From: a virus
Direction: 5' to 3' (one strand)
IMG/VR virus record: IMGVR_UViG_3300001683_000001
Coordinates: 16,647-80,646 of that record
Length of the DNA stretch: 64,000 nucleotides
The translations under genes were made by a program, and so were the position numbers. The notes beneath the pieces are model-generated. The model was given only the letters and a program-made list of their open reading frames with translations, did not search any database and had not been told where the DNA came from. This document shows, piece after piece, positions 8,189 through 17,578 of this stretch (position 1 is its first letter; each line of letters begins with the position of its first letter).

Positions 8189-11100
8189 TGGCTTCTATCA
8201 AACAGGAGATTACCAAGCCGTTCTCGCGGATGCAGAATGGCCTTGTCGAAATCCAACGATGGTGGCCCGCCTATGTGAAGAACGACGGGGTGGGTGGCTT
8301 GACGGTCAGTCCGACTCTCTACGCCACGAACTTCGGCCCCAAGACCAACGCTGATGAGGGTGGTCTGAACGACGAATCAAACACACCGGGAGTCAGGGTC
8401 GAGGTCATTGACGACGACGGCACAACGACCGCTGGAACCTACACCCTGACCATCTCCGGCTCAGGGACCATGAACCCTCGCGTGACCGTCAATTACAATG
8501 GCGTCACCTACGCTTGGATGCTCGTTGCTCCGAGTGCAGAGGGAGTCAGCACCACCGTAGTTCAAACGACATACGAGGTGGACCCCATAGGAGGGAATGA
8601 CGAAGTAGCCACCGCTGGCTCTCCGTCGAAGAAGCCGACCAATTACACCGGACCATTCCCGGTCTTCCAAACCATCCAAGAGTTCGCTGAGATGCTCGAC
8701 ACCTACCGGCACATCGCCGTAGGAGGCGGGACTGTGACTGACGACAGGAAGAAGGCGTGGCTTCCACATGGTCTGATTGGTCGAGATGGAGTGTCGTCTG
8801 CGGCTGTTTTACCCGACATGGATGCCGACCCCCGAATCACTTCCGCCGAGTATGACGACACGATGAAAATCCGAGCGACGGTCTTCATGCCGATGATGCT
8901 CGACAACAACCAATTCGACAAGCGAATCACCGGTGCAGATGTGTCGTTCGCTTGGCCTGAGAATCCTCTTGATACACTTTGGGATGGCCTCAAGCAACAG
9001 GGCATCACTCGCTACGATGCTGACCCTACGGGAGCCGACAAGACCACTATCCGCTACAAAGAGTGCGGGTATTCCGGCGACCACCTTCTCGGAGCCGTTG
9101 GAGCGTGGTCATACTACCAAAATGCCGCGACCTACAAATCCACAGGTGGAAGCACGACAACCAACATGGGATTCGGGAACCCCGACATCTCTCTCGACAC
9201 GACCGCCTCCATAGGTCCGAAGTATCGGATGAGGATGGCTCTCGCTTGCTTCCTCAAGGACGGCACATACACACTCAACGACGGGGGCGACATCATCCCC
9301 TACATCTACGACCCGGACCGCACCATTGGAGGCACGAATACGGACACCCTCTATGCGGTGTGGGACGGCAAGAAGGGCTACGGCACATCTCAGCCTATCA
9401 AGGACGATTGCTCGGCTCAGATTTACCCCATGTTCGACTTCGTGCAGGGGCCACTCACACCAGCATCTCAGGGCAACAATTTCGATTCATCGGTGGTGGA
9501 ACAGGAGGCTATGTGGTGGCCCGCCATCAAGACCTCTCAAGCCCTCAACACTACTCAGATAATCAACCCTCGACAGTTCCTCGTCAGGCCCAATCCTAAA
9601 CGCACCAAAATACTCGCAATCGAGAAGAGCAATACGGGTTCCATCAAAGTCTATATCGACGCGAACTCGACGGATGGAGTGACCTTCACCGGAGGTCCTC
9701 AGATGCCGGTGTTCATCAGCGGAATGACCGGTTCCCTCGGCACAGATGCCGACAACGCAAGCACCCGCTGGAACGCCAATGACGATGGGGATAGGGGAAC
9801 CGCTGCTTGGTGGGCGTGGGGGATTGAGAATAAGATTGACCATAACGGGTGGTGGCTGATGAATGCGGTGAGTGCTGTGACGACAGGCAATTTTGGAATC
9901 GGCACGAAGACCTACCAAAGCATCGAGATTCTCTTAGCAAATGATGTGTGGTCAAGCACCGCCACATCTCTCTACTCGCTGGTGTCGTCAGACGCCTACA
10001 TCACACAGGGTCGGTTGGGAGGGCCGCGCGATGACCGAGGCTACAATGGAATCCAAATGCAGATGACGGCGGGAATTGGTTCAGGGGCTTTCGATGGTCT
10101 GAGAGGGACATCAACAGGGTTCTTCGCAGGGTGTGGTCAGCCTGATAGTTCGGCTCCGGTCGGAGGTTCCACAGACACAACCTATCCGGGTCGTCCGACG
10201 CTGTATGAACCCGAACAGACGAACTCTGATGGACAGGTCGTGAGCGCGACGAACTTCACGGCTCGGAGCATCAGTATCAGAGCCGCCGATGACCTACGAT
10301 TTGCTACTGCTCCCACCGTGTCTTCGTTAGGTGGCGGGGTCCTTCGACTACCGCCTCCGATTGGTTGGGATATTGCGAAATTATACTACACCGGCAACAA
10401 CAGCATAGCCGTGTCCACATACAGGGATTATCTCACTCAAGCATCCGGCGGAATCACAACCAAAGGTGCGCTCAATTCACGGTGGTCTGCGCGAGGTATT
10501 CACATTCCGTTTTGGTCATACATCAACGAGGATGGTCGCCATGCTTGGGACCACACCAAACCCGGAACAGGAGGGGGAACATGGCTCTATGGTCGCAACC
10601 GTCCCTTCCCTCCGAGTGAGAGGGTCGGAACCCGATGTGCCTACTCGCCCTCGCTACTGCCTGACGCGACGACCGCAGGTGGCTATACAGCAACCGCAAC
10701 CGGGAACTATCTCGGTGCTGGTGTCGAGTCCACGAAGTATGGATTGACCGAGATGGGTTGCTCTCCGGTATGGCTGGACATGGAGATGCGCGCCTTCGTG
10801 CCTGTGCGTGACCAACGCCTTGTCCTCATCGAGTTCGACAACGGGGTATCGTATGGGAGGACAGGCAGACACTCGATGTTCACACAGGGAGGGACCGAGA
10901 ACTCCCTGTTCGGTCATGGCTTCTATCCCGTATGGGATGGGACCGGCATGGGAACCGGGTCTTTTGCGGATAACTACCCTATGGTGAAGACGACCTACGA
11001 TTTTAATCACATTATGGGAACAGCGGCGGAAATCAACCTCGGCTCCAATCCTCCTGATATGTCGCATAACCTCCCGACCTACACGACCAACCGTCCCGCG

Positions 11101-12891
11101 CTGTGGGTGTGGGGCGCGGGGGGGAACTTCTTCACCTCTGATTGGTCGGAGGATTTAGCAGACCGATTCCCCATCACAGGGGCCGGTGGAAATCATGGTT
11201 GGGGAGGTCTTGGGAATGGCTACGGCTACGGCACTCCAACCTCTATTGTAGAGGGAACCCATTTGATGAGAGTCGTCTTCACCGAAGGGGGCATGAAGTA
11301 TATCCTCGATGGGTCGAACATGGGAACCGATGTGACCAGCGCACAGCCCGTTTGGGGCATGACTGTGAAGGTCGCTGATGCTTGCGTATTCGACCAAGAG
11401 GGAACTCTGAATAACGAGCAAGGCACATCGAACTCACCCATCCGTCCGAACATGAATATGAGTCACAGCGATTTGCAGATTGACGCCCTCACGCTCAGGC
11501 AGATACCGACGCCAGCGATGGTTCCATTCAAGGTTGATAGCATGAAACAACAGCCATCCAATGTGGCGCGATTCACCTCCCTAACGATGGAGGTGGAAAA
11601 TGTGAGCGCGTCGAAGGGCATGGACATCACGGCGACACTCCTTGAACCACCAACGACTCTCAATGGAATGCAGACAGAGGCATCCACCGTCATCACCGGA
11701 TTCGATGATGTGAGTCTTGGAATCGCCGGAGGATATGGCTCACTCGATTTGACGGGTCTGCCGACCTCGGCCATCACCAATGGGTTCGTCATCAGGTGGA
11801 ACTTCTACATCCCCCATTCCAACCAGCCGGACTACCATCCGATTGATTGGAACGCGACTCCAATAATCAGGTCTTGGGAGGTCATTTACGACATCACACC
11901 GACATCGGCTCTGACCTGCATTGGGAACACCTTCAACGGCGACACGACACCACCCATAGACAGCAAGGTCGGCAACATGGTGTCGTTCCGAGGAACAGGA
12001 ACCACCACCGATGCCGACCTCAAGATAGCGAAGGTCAAGTTCGACTTCGGTGATGGTGTGGTGACGGGCTGGATTCCCTTCGCTGACCTCACTCTCGCCA
12101 CCACTACCTACGATGCCGCCCATGTCTATACGAAGGCAGGGACCTTCTCTGCCGTTGCATACGCGATGGACGACTCAGACAACGAGAGCGTGGCTTCCAC
12201 AGCCATCTCCGTCGTTGTCGCAGAGGGGTTGCCGGTTGCAGTTCTCAGAGCAACGCCCGGACGCATCTATAAGACGAACGACATCACCCTCGATGGCTCG
12301 TCTTCCTACATCATATCGAGTGATGCGAGCCGGACCATTTCTCAGTATGTCTTCACGCCGGGTGACGGGTCCTCCGCTACTACCCAATCGGGTTCCTCTC
12401 TCACCCACACCTACAACACCGCAGGGGAATACACCGCGACCCTCACGGTCAAGGACAACGCAACACCTCAGAATACCTCTATCGCCGCCTCGGTCATAGT
12501 GGAGATTCTTGCGGCAGACACGGCTGTTGATTTGCTGGCTCAATTGAATACTCGACCTGCCGCATTCCAAGAGCAACAAAGTGCATCTCTTGGAATTACT
12601 CCGGTTCTCGATACAGCCTATCCCGAAGTGTCCGATACCGGCCAACGCACAGACGAGTTCCTCTTGACCGGTTCGTTCCTCAAAGGCACATCCACAGCAG
12701 ACATCACAATCATGCAGGGCTACCTCGCTGACGGGACTCTCCTTGCGATAGAATGGGAAACTACCGATTGGTCAGGCAACGCATCAGTCAAGACCTTCAC
12801 AGGGAGGATGATGTCCTTCGACTTCGATAGGGAAGGTGGAAGTCATGGTGAAACACCCTACTCTGCAACATTCGTCCGAGATACTGCGTGA
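8188..12891 (+). CDS. Large tail protein with C-terminal PKD-like domains
   Basis: This 1567-residue protein begins at the ATG that overlaps the tape measure stop (TGATG). It is Gly, Thr, Asp and Trp rich and beta-sheet-like throughout. Near the C-terminus two PKD-type Ig-like domains are visible: VKFDFGDGVVTGW...AHVYTKAGTFSAVAYAMDD (about 1270-1340) and FTPGDGSSATTQSG...HTYNTAGEYTATLTVKDN (about 1390-1430). PKD domains in viral tail proteins usually mediate surface contact. Just after the tape measure is where distal tail, hub or receptor-binding proteins are encoded. The first 1200 residues match nothing I recognise. There is no obvious signal peptide. Tail location is likely; the precise role is inferred. 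Confidence 0.6.
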   Translation: MASIKQEITKPFSRMQNGLVEIQRWWPAYVKNDGVGGLTVSPTLYATNFGPKTNADEGGLNDESNTPGVRVEVIDDDGTTTAGTYTLTISGSGTMNPRVTVNYNGVTYAWMLVAPSAEGVSTTVVQTTYEVDPIGGNDEVATAGSPSKKPTNYTGPFPVFQTIQEFAEMLDTYRHIAVGGGTVTDDRKKAWLPHGLIGRDGVSSAAVLPDMDADPRITSAEYDDTMKIRATVFMPMMLDNNQFDKRITGADVSFAWPENPLDTLWDGLKQQGITRYDADPTGADKTTIRYKECGYSGDHLLGAVGAWSYYQNAATYKSTGGSTTTNMGFGNPDISLDTTASIGPKYRMRMALACFLKDGTYTLNDGGDIIPYIYDPDRTIGGTNTDTLYAVWDGKKGYGTSQPIKDDCSAQIYPMFDFVQGPLTPASQGNNFDSSVVEQEAMWWPAIKTSQALNTTQIINPRQFLVRPNPKRTKILAIEKSNTGSIKVYIDANSTDGVTFTGGPQMPVFISGMTGSLGTDADNASTRWNANDDGDRGTAAWWAWGIENKIDHNGWWLMNAVSAVTTGNFGIGTKTYQSIEILLANDVWSSTATSLYSLVSSDAYITQGRLGGPRDDRGYNGIQMQMTAGIGSGAFDGLRGTSTGFFAGCGQPDSSAPVGGSTDTTYPGRPTLYEPEQTNSDGQVVSATNFTARSISIRAADDLRFATAPTVSSLGGGVLRLPPPIGWDIAKLYYTGNNSIAVSTYRDYLTQASGGITTKGALNSRWSARGIHIPFWSYINEDGRHAWDHTKPGTGGGTWLYGRNRPFPPSERVGTRCAYSPSLLPDATTAGGYTATATGNYLGAGVESTKYGLTEMGCSPVWLDMEMRAFVPVRDQRLVLIEFDNGVSYGRTGRHSMFTQGGTENSLFGHGFYPVWDGTGMGTGSFADNYPMVKTTYDFNHIMGTAAEINLGSNPPDMSHNLPTYTTNRPALWVWGAGGNFFTSDWSEDLADRFPITGAGGNHGWGGLGNGYGYGTPTSIVEGTHLMRVVFTEGGMKYILDGSNMGTDVTSAQPVWGMTVKVADACVFDQEGTLNNEQGTSNSPIRPNMNMSHSDLQIDALTLRQIPTPAMVPFKVDSMKQQPSNVARFTSLTMEVENVSASKGMDITATLLEPPTTLNGMQTEASTVITGFDDVSLGIAGGYGSLDLTGLPTSAITNGFVIRWNFYIPHSNQPDYHPIDWNATPIIRSWEVIYDITPTSALTCIGNTFNGDTTPPIDSKVGNMVSFRGTGTTTDADLKIAKVKFDFGDGVVTGWIPFADLTLATTTYDAAHVYTKAGTFSAVAYAMDDSDNESVASTAISVVVAEGLPVAVLRATPGRIYKTNDITLDGSSSYIISSDASRTISQYVFTPGDGSSATTQSGSSLTHTYNTAGEYTATLTVKDNATPQNTSIAASVIVEILAADTAVDLLAQLNTRPAAFQEQQSASLGITPVLDTAYPEVSDTGQRTDEFLLTGSFLKGTSTADITIMQGYLADGTLLAIEWETTDWSGNASVKTFTGRMMSFDFDREGGSHGETPYSATFVRDTA

Positions 12892-12934
12892 GAGGGGTAG
12901 GGATTCATAACGAGAATCGAAGGCGGTGTGGTTG

Positions 12935-13243
12935 ATGGATGAAGAATACGATGAAGATGAAATTGCAGAAGCGATGAAGAATATGCACTCTCAGAACCAG
13001 CGAGTAGAGGTCATCATCAGTCAGACCATGATGGAGATTGAGATTGAACTCTCGGAGATGGAGATACAGTTCTCCGACCTCCCTGTTCAGGATGCCGAGA
13101 TTGCAGGTCGAGAAGCATACAGGATTGCGGAGGAACAGGGATTGCTCGACCCCGAAGATTTGGAACTGTTCTCGTTGATGTTCAGAGAGGCTCTGTTTAA
13201 CGGCATCCGACTCAACCGAACCTTCATTGAAGCATGGTCTTGA
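12935..13243 (+). CDS. Small acidic helical protein, probably tail associated
   Basis: The 102-residue product (start ATG 12935; an alternative in-frame start lies at 12926) is highly acidic at the N-terminus (MDEEYDEDEIAEAMKNM) and helical throughout (VEVIISQTMMEIEIELSEMEIQF, AEIAGREAYRIAEEQGLL). No motif suggests activity. It lies between two tail genes and reads in the same direction, so a tail assembly or regulatory role is possible. Family not recognised. Confidence 0.5.
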   Translation: MDEEYDEDEIAEAMKNMHSQNQRVEVIISQTMMEIEIELSEMEIQFSDLPVQDAEIAGREAYRIAEEQGLLDPEDLELFSLMFREALFNGIRLNRTFIEAWS

Positions 13244-13254
13244 GAAGACGCGCG

Positions 13255-13314
13255 TAGAGCGTGTCGAGGCCATCTGCGGTCAATTGGGGCCTCTAACCGA
13301 CTCGACACGCTCTA
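13255..13314. repeat. Stem-loop repeat (family A), perfect 14-bp arms
   Basis: Left arm TAGAGCGTGTCGAG at 13255-13268 and right arm CTCGACACGCTCTA at 13301-13314 are exact inverted copies around a 32-nt loop. They are followed by GGGGCCTCTATTGGTTCAGAAT, a tail also found near 41990 and, inverted, near 22240 and 36080. It could act as a transcript terminator or processing site between tail genes. Confidence 0.8.
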
Positions 13315-13401
13315 TGGGGCCTCTATTGGTTCAGAATCGGCAAGAATCTGCTCATGTGGGTTCCCGAATCGTGATGAACCGTGAGAATCAGGTCAGAGGG
13401 T

Positions 13402-14466
13402 ATGGCGAACTCGATAGTCGTGACCATCAACAATAGCACAGCCCTGAGTGGAGTCCGTCGCGTGAGGATGCGGCGAACCATGAACGCACCATCTTCGGCT
13501 ACGGTTGAAATCAACAATGTCGCAAATGTCCGAGGCTTCTCTGCCGACAGAGGTGATACCATCAAGATTCAGGCCAGCCCACGCGGTCCTCGCTCTCTCG
13601 TCCCGACCGTGTTCTACGGGACAATCACAGACATCGAAACCACATCCTCGACATTCACCATCACGGCTCTCGACACCCTCGGCCTTCTCGGCAACGAAAT
13701 CATCCTGACCAATCCTTCATCCATAGCCACACAGGAAGATGCGGCAACGGTGGTGAAGCAGATTGTCGCTGATTCCAATTACGACCTCTCACTCGATGGG
13801 ATGATTGGCGAAACCAATGTTGTCCTATCAGCGGGACTCAACCTCGTAGGGAAGACTCGATTGGCGGGAGTGCAGAGTGTCCTCTCGTTGGTGAATTGCA
13901 TCCCGGCTAAGTTCGTTATCGAGGCCGACATGGACAAGGCTGGAATTAGGTTGCTCCAATTACATGAGGTGGAAGACACATCAGTCACTCCCTACACCGC
14001 TGGAAGTCTTCCGCGAACGAGCGACCCCCTCGACCTCTATCCCACCATGATAGAACGGAATGAGGACGAGGTGGATTTGGTCAATTTAGTGACGGTCAAA
14101 AACACCTCGCTGAACATCCAAGTCACAGAGCCAATTACTGTTCCAACCAATCCAATCCACAGGCTCTACGAAGAAAACTCAATCACGGATGAAACCCAAG
14201 CCCGGTTGTTTGCTCGACAGACCCTCCAACAGCAGGGTCGCACGAAGGCCCGATGGGATGTGGAAGCACAGCCTGAGAGATTCGACATCAAGGCTGGCGA
14301 CATCATTAGTTTTGCATCGGTGGATGGTGGTCTTGCAGGGAGGCAGAGAGTGTTCGATGTCCGTTGGACTTTCCAACCATCAGGCTCATCCACATTCCTC
14401 TCCGTCGGACGGCAAGAACCTGACTTCCTCTCGGCTCTCAGATTCGCCTCCAATCTCTCGACCTGA
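13402..14466 (+). CDS. Putative tail hub / gpD-like baseplate protein
   Basis: A 354-residue protein starting at ATG 13402, where CAGAGGGT lies just upstream. The N-terminal half has the pattern of phage late-control D / gp44-like hub domains: SVEINNVANVRGFSADRGDTIKIQASPRG, then VFYGTITDIETTSSTFTITALDTLGLLG. The middle has ATVVKQIVADSNYDLSLD, and the C-terminal third ARLFARQTLQQQGRTKARWDVEAQPERFDIKAGDIISFASVDGGLAGRQRVFDVRW fits the last hub barrel. Hub proteins form the tail-tip ring on which the tube nucleates. It is the last gene of the tail block before a long repeat-rich gap. The fold call is by pattern and position. Confidence 0.6.
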   Translation: MANSIVVTINNSTALSGVRRVRMRRTMNAPSSATVEINNVANVRGFSADRGDTIKIQASPRGPRSLVPTVFYGTITDIETTSSTFTITALDTLGLLGNEIILTNPSSIATQEDAATVVKQIVADSNYDLSLDGMIGETNVVLSAGLNLVGKTRLAGVQSVLSLVNCIPAKFVIEADMDKAGIRLLQLHEVEDTSVTPYTAGSLPRTSDPLDLYPTMIERNEDEVDLVNLVTVKNTSLNIQVTEPITVPTNPIHRLYEENSITDETQARLFARQTLQQQGRTKARWDVEAQPERFDIKAGDIISFASVDGGLAGRQRVFDVRWTFQPSGSSTFLSVGRQEPDFLSALRFASNLST

Positions 14467-14756
14467 GAAATCAGGCTGGAATCGCACTTTCCTCGCGTGT
14501 GCGCGCACACCTGCGCGCGAGAGTCGCTCATGTTCTGCGGAACATTTTAATCAAAACACAAGAACGGGAGGTCGCCTTGACGGCAAACAGGGACAGCCGA
14601 GGCTATGTCCCGAATCATATCGGAGCCGAGCCGAGCCTCGCGCGCGTGAGCGCGCGTGCGCTTATGCCCGCGTAGTTCGCGCGATGCCGAAAGGGACCGT
14701 CGGCGTGGTCAGAAAATGCGATATTGAGGTCGAAACCTATTGATTTGCCCTATCTA
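14467..14756 (+). repeat. Intergenic repeat cluster upstream of first zincin gene
   Basis: Within 290 bp it holds AATCAGGCTGGAATCG (also seen in other gaps), CG-alternating hairpins at about 14493-14527 and 14640-14690, and the palindrome ATGTTCTGCGGAACAT at 14530-14545. From about 14711 the sequence closely parallels the region upstream of 21019, including ATTGATTTRCCCTAT just before the promoter box. No gene is supported. Confidence 0.7.
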
Positions 14757-14773
14757 TTGATATAGGGGAGGCC
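14757..14773 (+). promoter_or_regulatory. Virus promoter motif (class II), 32 nt before ATG 14789
   Basis: TTGATATAGGGGAGGCC. CCCTAT (14749-14754 region) and ATAGGG flank the box as a small inverted repeat, a possible operator. The same class precedes 21019 (+) and 60366 (-). Confidence 0.65.
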
Positions 14774-14788
14774 GACGCAGGTCATTAC

Positions 14789-15562
14789 ATGACCTGCGAA
14801 ATGAAGCCGAACAACACTCCAACCAGCCGAGGTTCCGTCGGAGTATGCTACGCTGCCGACCGCACCGACATCCAAGTCACTCACAGCCTTGAGAGCAACG
14901 GATGGAAGCCATGCAAGATGGGAGTCCTTGCGAACTTCTCAGTAGCGGCCCTCAAGGAACTCGGCCTCTCGACCTACCGCATCAACAGAATCGCAATCAA
15001 GTATGTCTTCGTCGAGGCTGGAACACAGACCCGATACGACGAGATTCGGAATGAGCCATCTTGGCTCGGCCTCTGCATGAATGAGGGCAAGTCACAACAC
15101 GGCGGGATGGATTGGCATGGGAACAAAATCCCTCAAACTCACTACTTCACCATCTATGTCCTCACCACCAAGAGGGTCAGGGGAGAGGTCATTCGCCGCC
15201 CTCTCAACGAGGTCATGCAGACTATCACTCACGAACTCGTCCATGTGGCTCAGGGAGCCGAGGACCGCCTTCACTACACCTACTACAACAAGGGCTGGAA
15301 GGTTCGCTACACGACCCCATCGGGAACCAGCATGACCTACTATCAGGGAGAGGACGAACTCTCATGGGAAGACCGAGGCCATGAGTGGGAGGCCGTCAGC
15401 CACCAGCGCGTGACCCTCGCCAACATCCTCAACCCGGACCACGATTCCCTCACCGTTCGCATCAAGGGCCTCAACCATGAGGACGCAAACAACGGCTGGA
15501 ATGTTCGCTACAATGAGATGGAGATGTCCTTCAATTACACCGAGATGGAGATGTCGGCATGA
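14789..15562 (+). CDS. Zincin-like metallopeptidase (HELVH motif), paralogue 1
   Basis: A 257-residue protein with ITHELVHVAQG at about residues 148-158, a standard HExxH zinc site, and HEWEAVSHQ at about 197-205, whose Glu can be the third ligand. The layout resembles minimal zincins such as SprT-like or phage metallopeptidases; no signal peptide or membrane segment is seen. The N-terminal domain (SLESNGWKPCKMGVLANFSVAALKELGL) is shared in outline with the protein at 21417-22235, which has the same HELVH and WEWEAYA motifs. Both are driven by similar class II promoters, so they are probable paralogues. Substrate is unknown: host protein cleavage, DNA-protein crosslink repair or virion maturation are all possible. 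Confidence 0.65.
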   Translation: MTCEMKPNNTPTSRGSVGVCYAADRTDIQVTHSLESNGWKPCKMGVLANFSVAALKELGLSTYRINRIAIKYVFVEAGTQTRYDEIRNEPSWLGLCMNEGKSQHGGMDWHGNKIPQTHYFTIYVLTTKRVRGEVIRRPLNEVMQTITHELVHVAQGAEDRLHYTYYNKGWKVRYTTPSGTSMTYYQGEDELSWEDRGHEWEAVSHQRVTLANILNPDHDSLTVRIKGLNHEDANNGWNVRYNEMEMSFNYTEMEMSA

Positions 15563-15618
15563 AGACCGAGAGATTCCTCGACGACCTGACGGCCGAAATC
15601 TTCGGGGGGTCGAACTGA
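15559..15618 (+). CDS. Micro-ORF of 19 residues
   Basis: It starts at an ATG that overlaps the zincin stop (ATGA) and encodes MKTERFLDDLTAEIFGGSN. Such a tight overlap suggests it may be translated by re-initiation. It may equally be chance; no family is recognised. Confidence 0.3.
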   Translation: MKTERFLDDLTAEIFGGSN

Positions 15619-15619
15619 G

Positions 15620-15733
15620 ATGAGCGTGCAGATTCCCGCATGGTCTTTCGGCCTCATGGTGGTTGTGAGTATGCCCTTCGGAATGCTTCTCGTATGGGCC
15701 TTCGCTTCCGGCAAAATTACCCTCCGTCAATAG
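15620..15733 (+). CDS. Single-pass membrane mini-protein (37 residues)
   Basis: It starts one base after the preceding micro-ORF stop. Residues 6-31 (PAWSFGLMVVVSMPFGMLLVWAFA) form one hydrophobic helix followed by a short basic tail (GKITLRQ). The compact chain zincin, micro-ORF, membrane peptide suggests one operon. A holin-like or membrane-anchoring role is possible, but size alone cannot show it. Confidence 0.45.
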   Translation: MSVQIPAWSFGLMVVVSMPFGMLLVWAFASGKITLRQ

Positions 15734-15932
15734 ACGCATTCGACGCGCTCTATTGGCCTCTTTTCGACGAGGGTGAAATGGGTGTTTTCGGGAGGTCCTT
15801 CGCGCGTGCGCGCGCGTGGGGGTGCGCGAGCGCACGCGAGATTCGCCCATGTTCCATAGAACATTAGTCCGCACTCGGAACCGAAATCACAGCCCAAATG
15901 GTGATGACCCTCCGATATTGAGAAGTGAGTGA
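15734..15932 (+). repeat. Intergenic repeats upstream of terminase
   Basis: It contains a short family A hairpin (AATAGA at 15729-15734 and TCTATT at 15749-15754), a CG-alternating tract at about 15798-15840 and the palindrome ATGTTCCATAGAACAT at 15849-15864. No class I or II promoter box was seen at the usual spacing before the terminase start. Confidence 0.65.
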
Positions 15933-17450
15933 ATGGGCGATTCACTATCCACTCGACTCTCGATGGAGCAAGCGAAGGAGATAGCCCTCTATCCCGATAG
16001 GTGGGCTTGCTTCTTCCGCACCATTGACGGCAAGGAGTTCAGTCTTGCCGAGCGACCCTACCTCATTGAGATTTATCGGCACTTCACACCCAAGATGAAA
16101 AACAACAAGGCGAAGATAATCCTGTTGAAATGTTCGCGCAAAGTGGAGAAGACCGAAACCCTCTGCAACATCCTGATGTATGGCCTCCTGAACATCCCCT
16201 ACTTCAACGCCGTCTATACGGCTCCACGACAGCCGCAGGTCACACGCTTCGTGGAGGAACGACTCAACGGCGCGCTCATGTCCAGCATCAACGATGGGTG
16301 TCTGATGCGACCTCGCATCAAGCAATCTGTGAGCCATCAGACCTTTGATGTCGGAGCGCGGAACTACAACCACTTCTACGCCTACTCCAATTGGGGTGAT
16401 GCACACGCTCTGCTCGGCATCGAGGGCGACCTCTGTTGCATAGACGAATATCAGGACTCAGGTGCGGATGTTCTGCCGATGCTGTTGGAGATATTGGCGA
16501 TGTCTGATTTCAAGTGGGTGTTGATTAGCGGAACGGCGCGAGAACAGGGGTCGTCATTTTGGAAATTATGGGAGCAATCCACGAAGGGAGAGTGGGATGG
16601 AGAGAAGTGGAGTCACGGTGAGAGCGAGGACGACATCATGGGCTATCACATCAACCAATTGATGCACCCCGACATCACACAGGAAGACCTCGATATGAAG
16701 AAGCGAACCTACACTCCACGCCGATTCGCTAACGAGGTCATGGGCGAGTTCTTCGCGGGAGCCACGAAGCCCCTGACCTTCGACGAAGTTCTCGGAACAT
16801 TGGACAAAGAGCGAGAGGTAGTCAAAGGTGTGAAGCCTCCTGATGAAACCGTGATGGGAGTGGATTGGGGCAATCAGACAACGGTGATGATAATGAACGC
16901 CGAGGGAGATATTCTCAACGCGGTCAAATTAGACAGTCGTGCTGACCATGATGATGACGAGGTGGAGAGAATCAAGGAACTCATCCTCCGCTACAATTGC
17001 ACTCAGGTTGTGTGCGACATTGGCTTCGGCGCGAGGCAGGTCAAGGAACTCCAACGAGAGTTCGGGGAGAGGGTCAAGTCGTGCTACTACTCAAGCCGTC
17101 CAATGACCCCCTTTGAATATAAAAAACGGGATAATAATCGGAACCTCATCTTCATGTGCGTCGTGGACAGAACATCCTACATCGAGGACACCATCGAGGC
17201 CATCAAGAATGGGGAAGTCACAATCCCATACGCTACGACAGAATTGGAGTGGGTCATCCATGAGTGGACAGCCCTGAACTCGTCAGCGGAGAACGACTTG
17301 CTCAACACGCGCCCTGTGCGTGGTCAGACCTTGACTAAGTTCGGCAGGGACGGGGATGACCACGCCTTCCATGCGTTGCTCTATGCGAGGCTCGCGTTGG
17401 GCTTCGTCATGGACTCAGGTCTTCCGCAGATACGAGTCTTCGGAGAATAG
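15933..17450 (+). CDS. terL: Terminase large subunit
   Basis: A 505-residue DNA-packaging motor. The ATPase domain has a P-loop-like LLKCSRKVEKTET at about residues 66-78, followed by the expected VYTAPRQPQVTRFVEERL, Walker B CCIDEYQD at about 169-176, and coupling motif LISGTARE at about 195-202. The nuclease domain has acidic residues in VMGVDWGN (about 307), VVCDIGFG (about 358) and FGRDGDDHAFHALLYAR (about 485), the RNase H-like triad. The P-loop departs from GxxGKT: the Gly before Lys-Thr is replaced by Glu (KVEKT), as in some terminases with relaxed Walker A. In this genome terL is about 15 kb downstream of the protease gene, not beside the portal. Confidence 0.9.
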   Translation: MGDSLSTRLSMEQAKEIALYPDRWACFFRTIDGKEFSLAERPYLIEIYRHFTPKMKNNKAKIILLKCSRKVEKTETLCNILMYGLLNIPYFNAVYTAPRQPQVTRFVEERLNGALMSSINDGCLMRPRIKQSVSHQTFDVGARNYNHFYAYSNWGDAHALLGIEGDLCCIDEYQDSGADVLPMLLEILAMSDFKWVLISGTAREQGSSFWKLWEQSTKGEWDGEKWSHGESEDDIMGYHINQLMHPDITQEDLDMKKRTYTPRRFANEVMGEFFAGATKPLTFDEVLGTLDKEREVVKGVKPPDETVMGVDWGNQTTVMIMNAEGDILNAVKLDSRADHDDDEVERIKELILRYNCTQVVCDIGFGARQVKELQREFGERVKSCYYSSRPMTPFEYKKRDNNRNLIFMCVVDRTSYIEDTIEAIKNGEVTIPYATTELEWVIHEWTALNSSAENDLLNTRPVRGQTLTKFGRDGDDHAFHALLYARLALGFVMDSGLPQIRVFGE

Positions 17451-17547
17451 ACGAATCTGACCCGATTAGAAGCCCATAGAGCGCGTCGGAGATGCTCAGG
17501 GGGTATCGGGAGGGGCAAGAGCGACAACAACCTCTACGACCCCTTCA
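17451..17547 (+). repeat. Intergenic family A repeat (partial, inverted) before helicase gene
   Basis: It contains AAGCCCATAGAGCGCGTCGG and GGTATCGGG, parts of the family A stem-loop, but the second arm is degraded. It leads directly into a promoter box. Confidence 0.55.
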
Positions 17548-17562
17548 TTGAAGACGGTGGGG
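17548..17562 (+). promoter_or_regulatory. Virus promoter motif (class I), 31 nt before ATG 17579
   Basis: TTGAAGACGGTGGGG at leaderless TATA-box spacing. Confidence 0.65.
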
Positions 17563-17578
17563 CATTTCCTCCCTGTTC

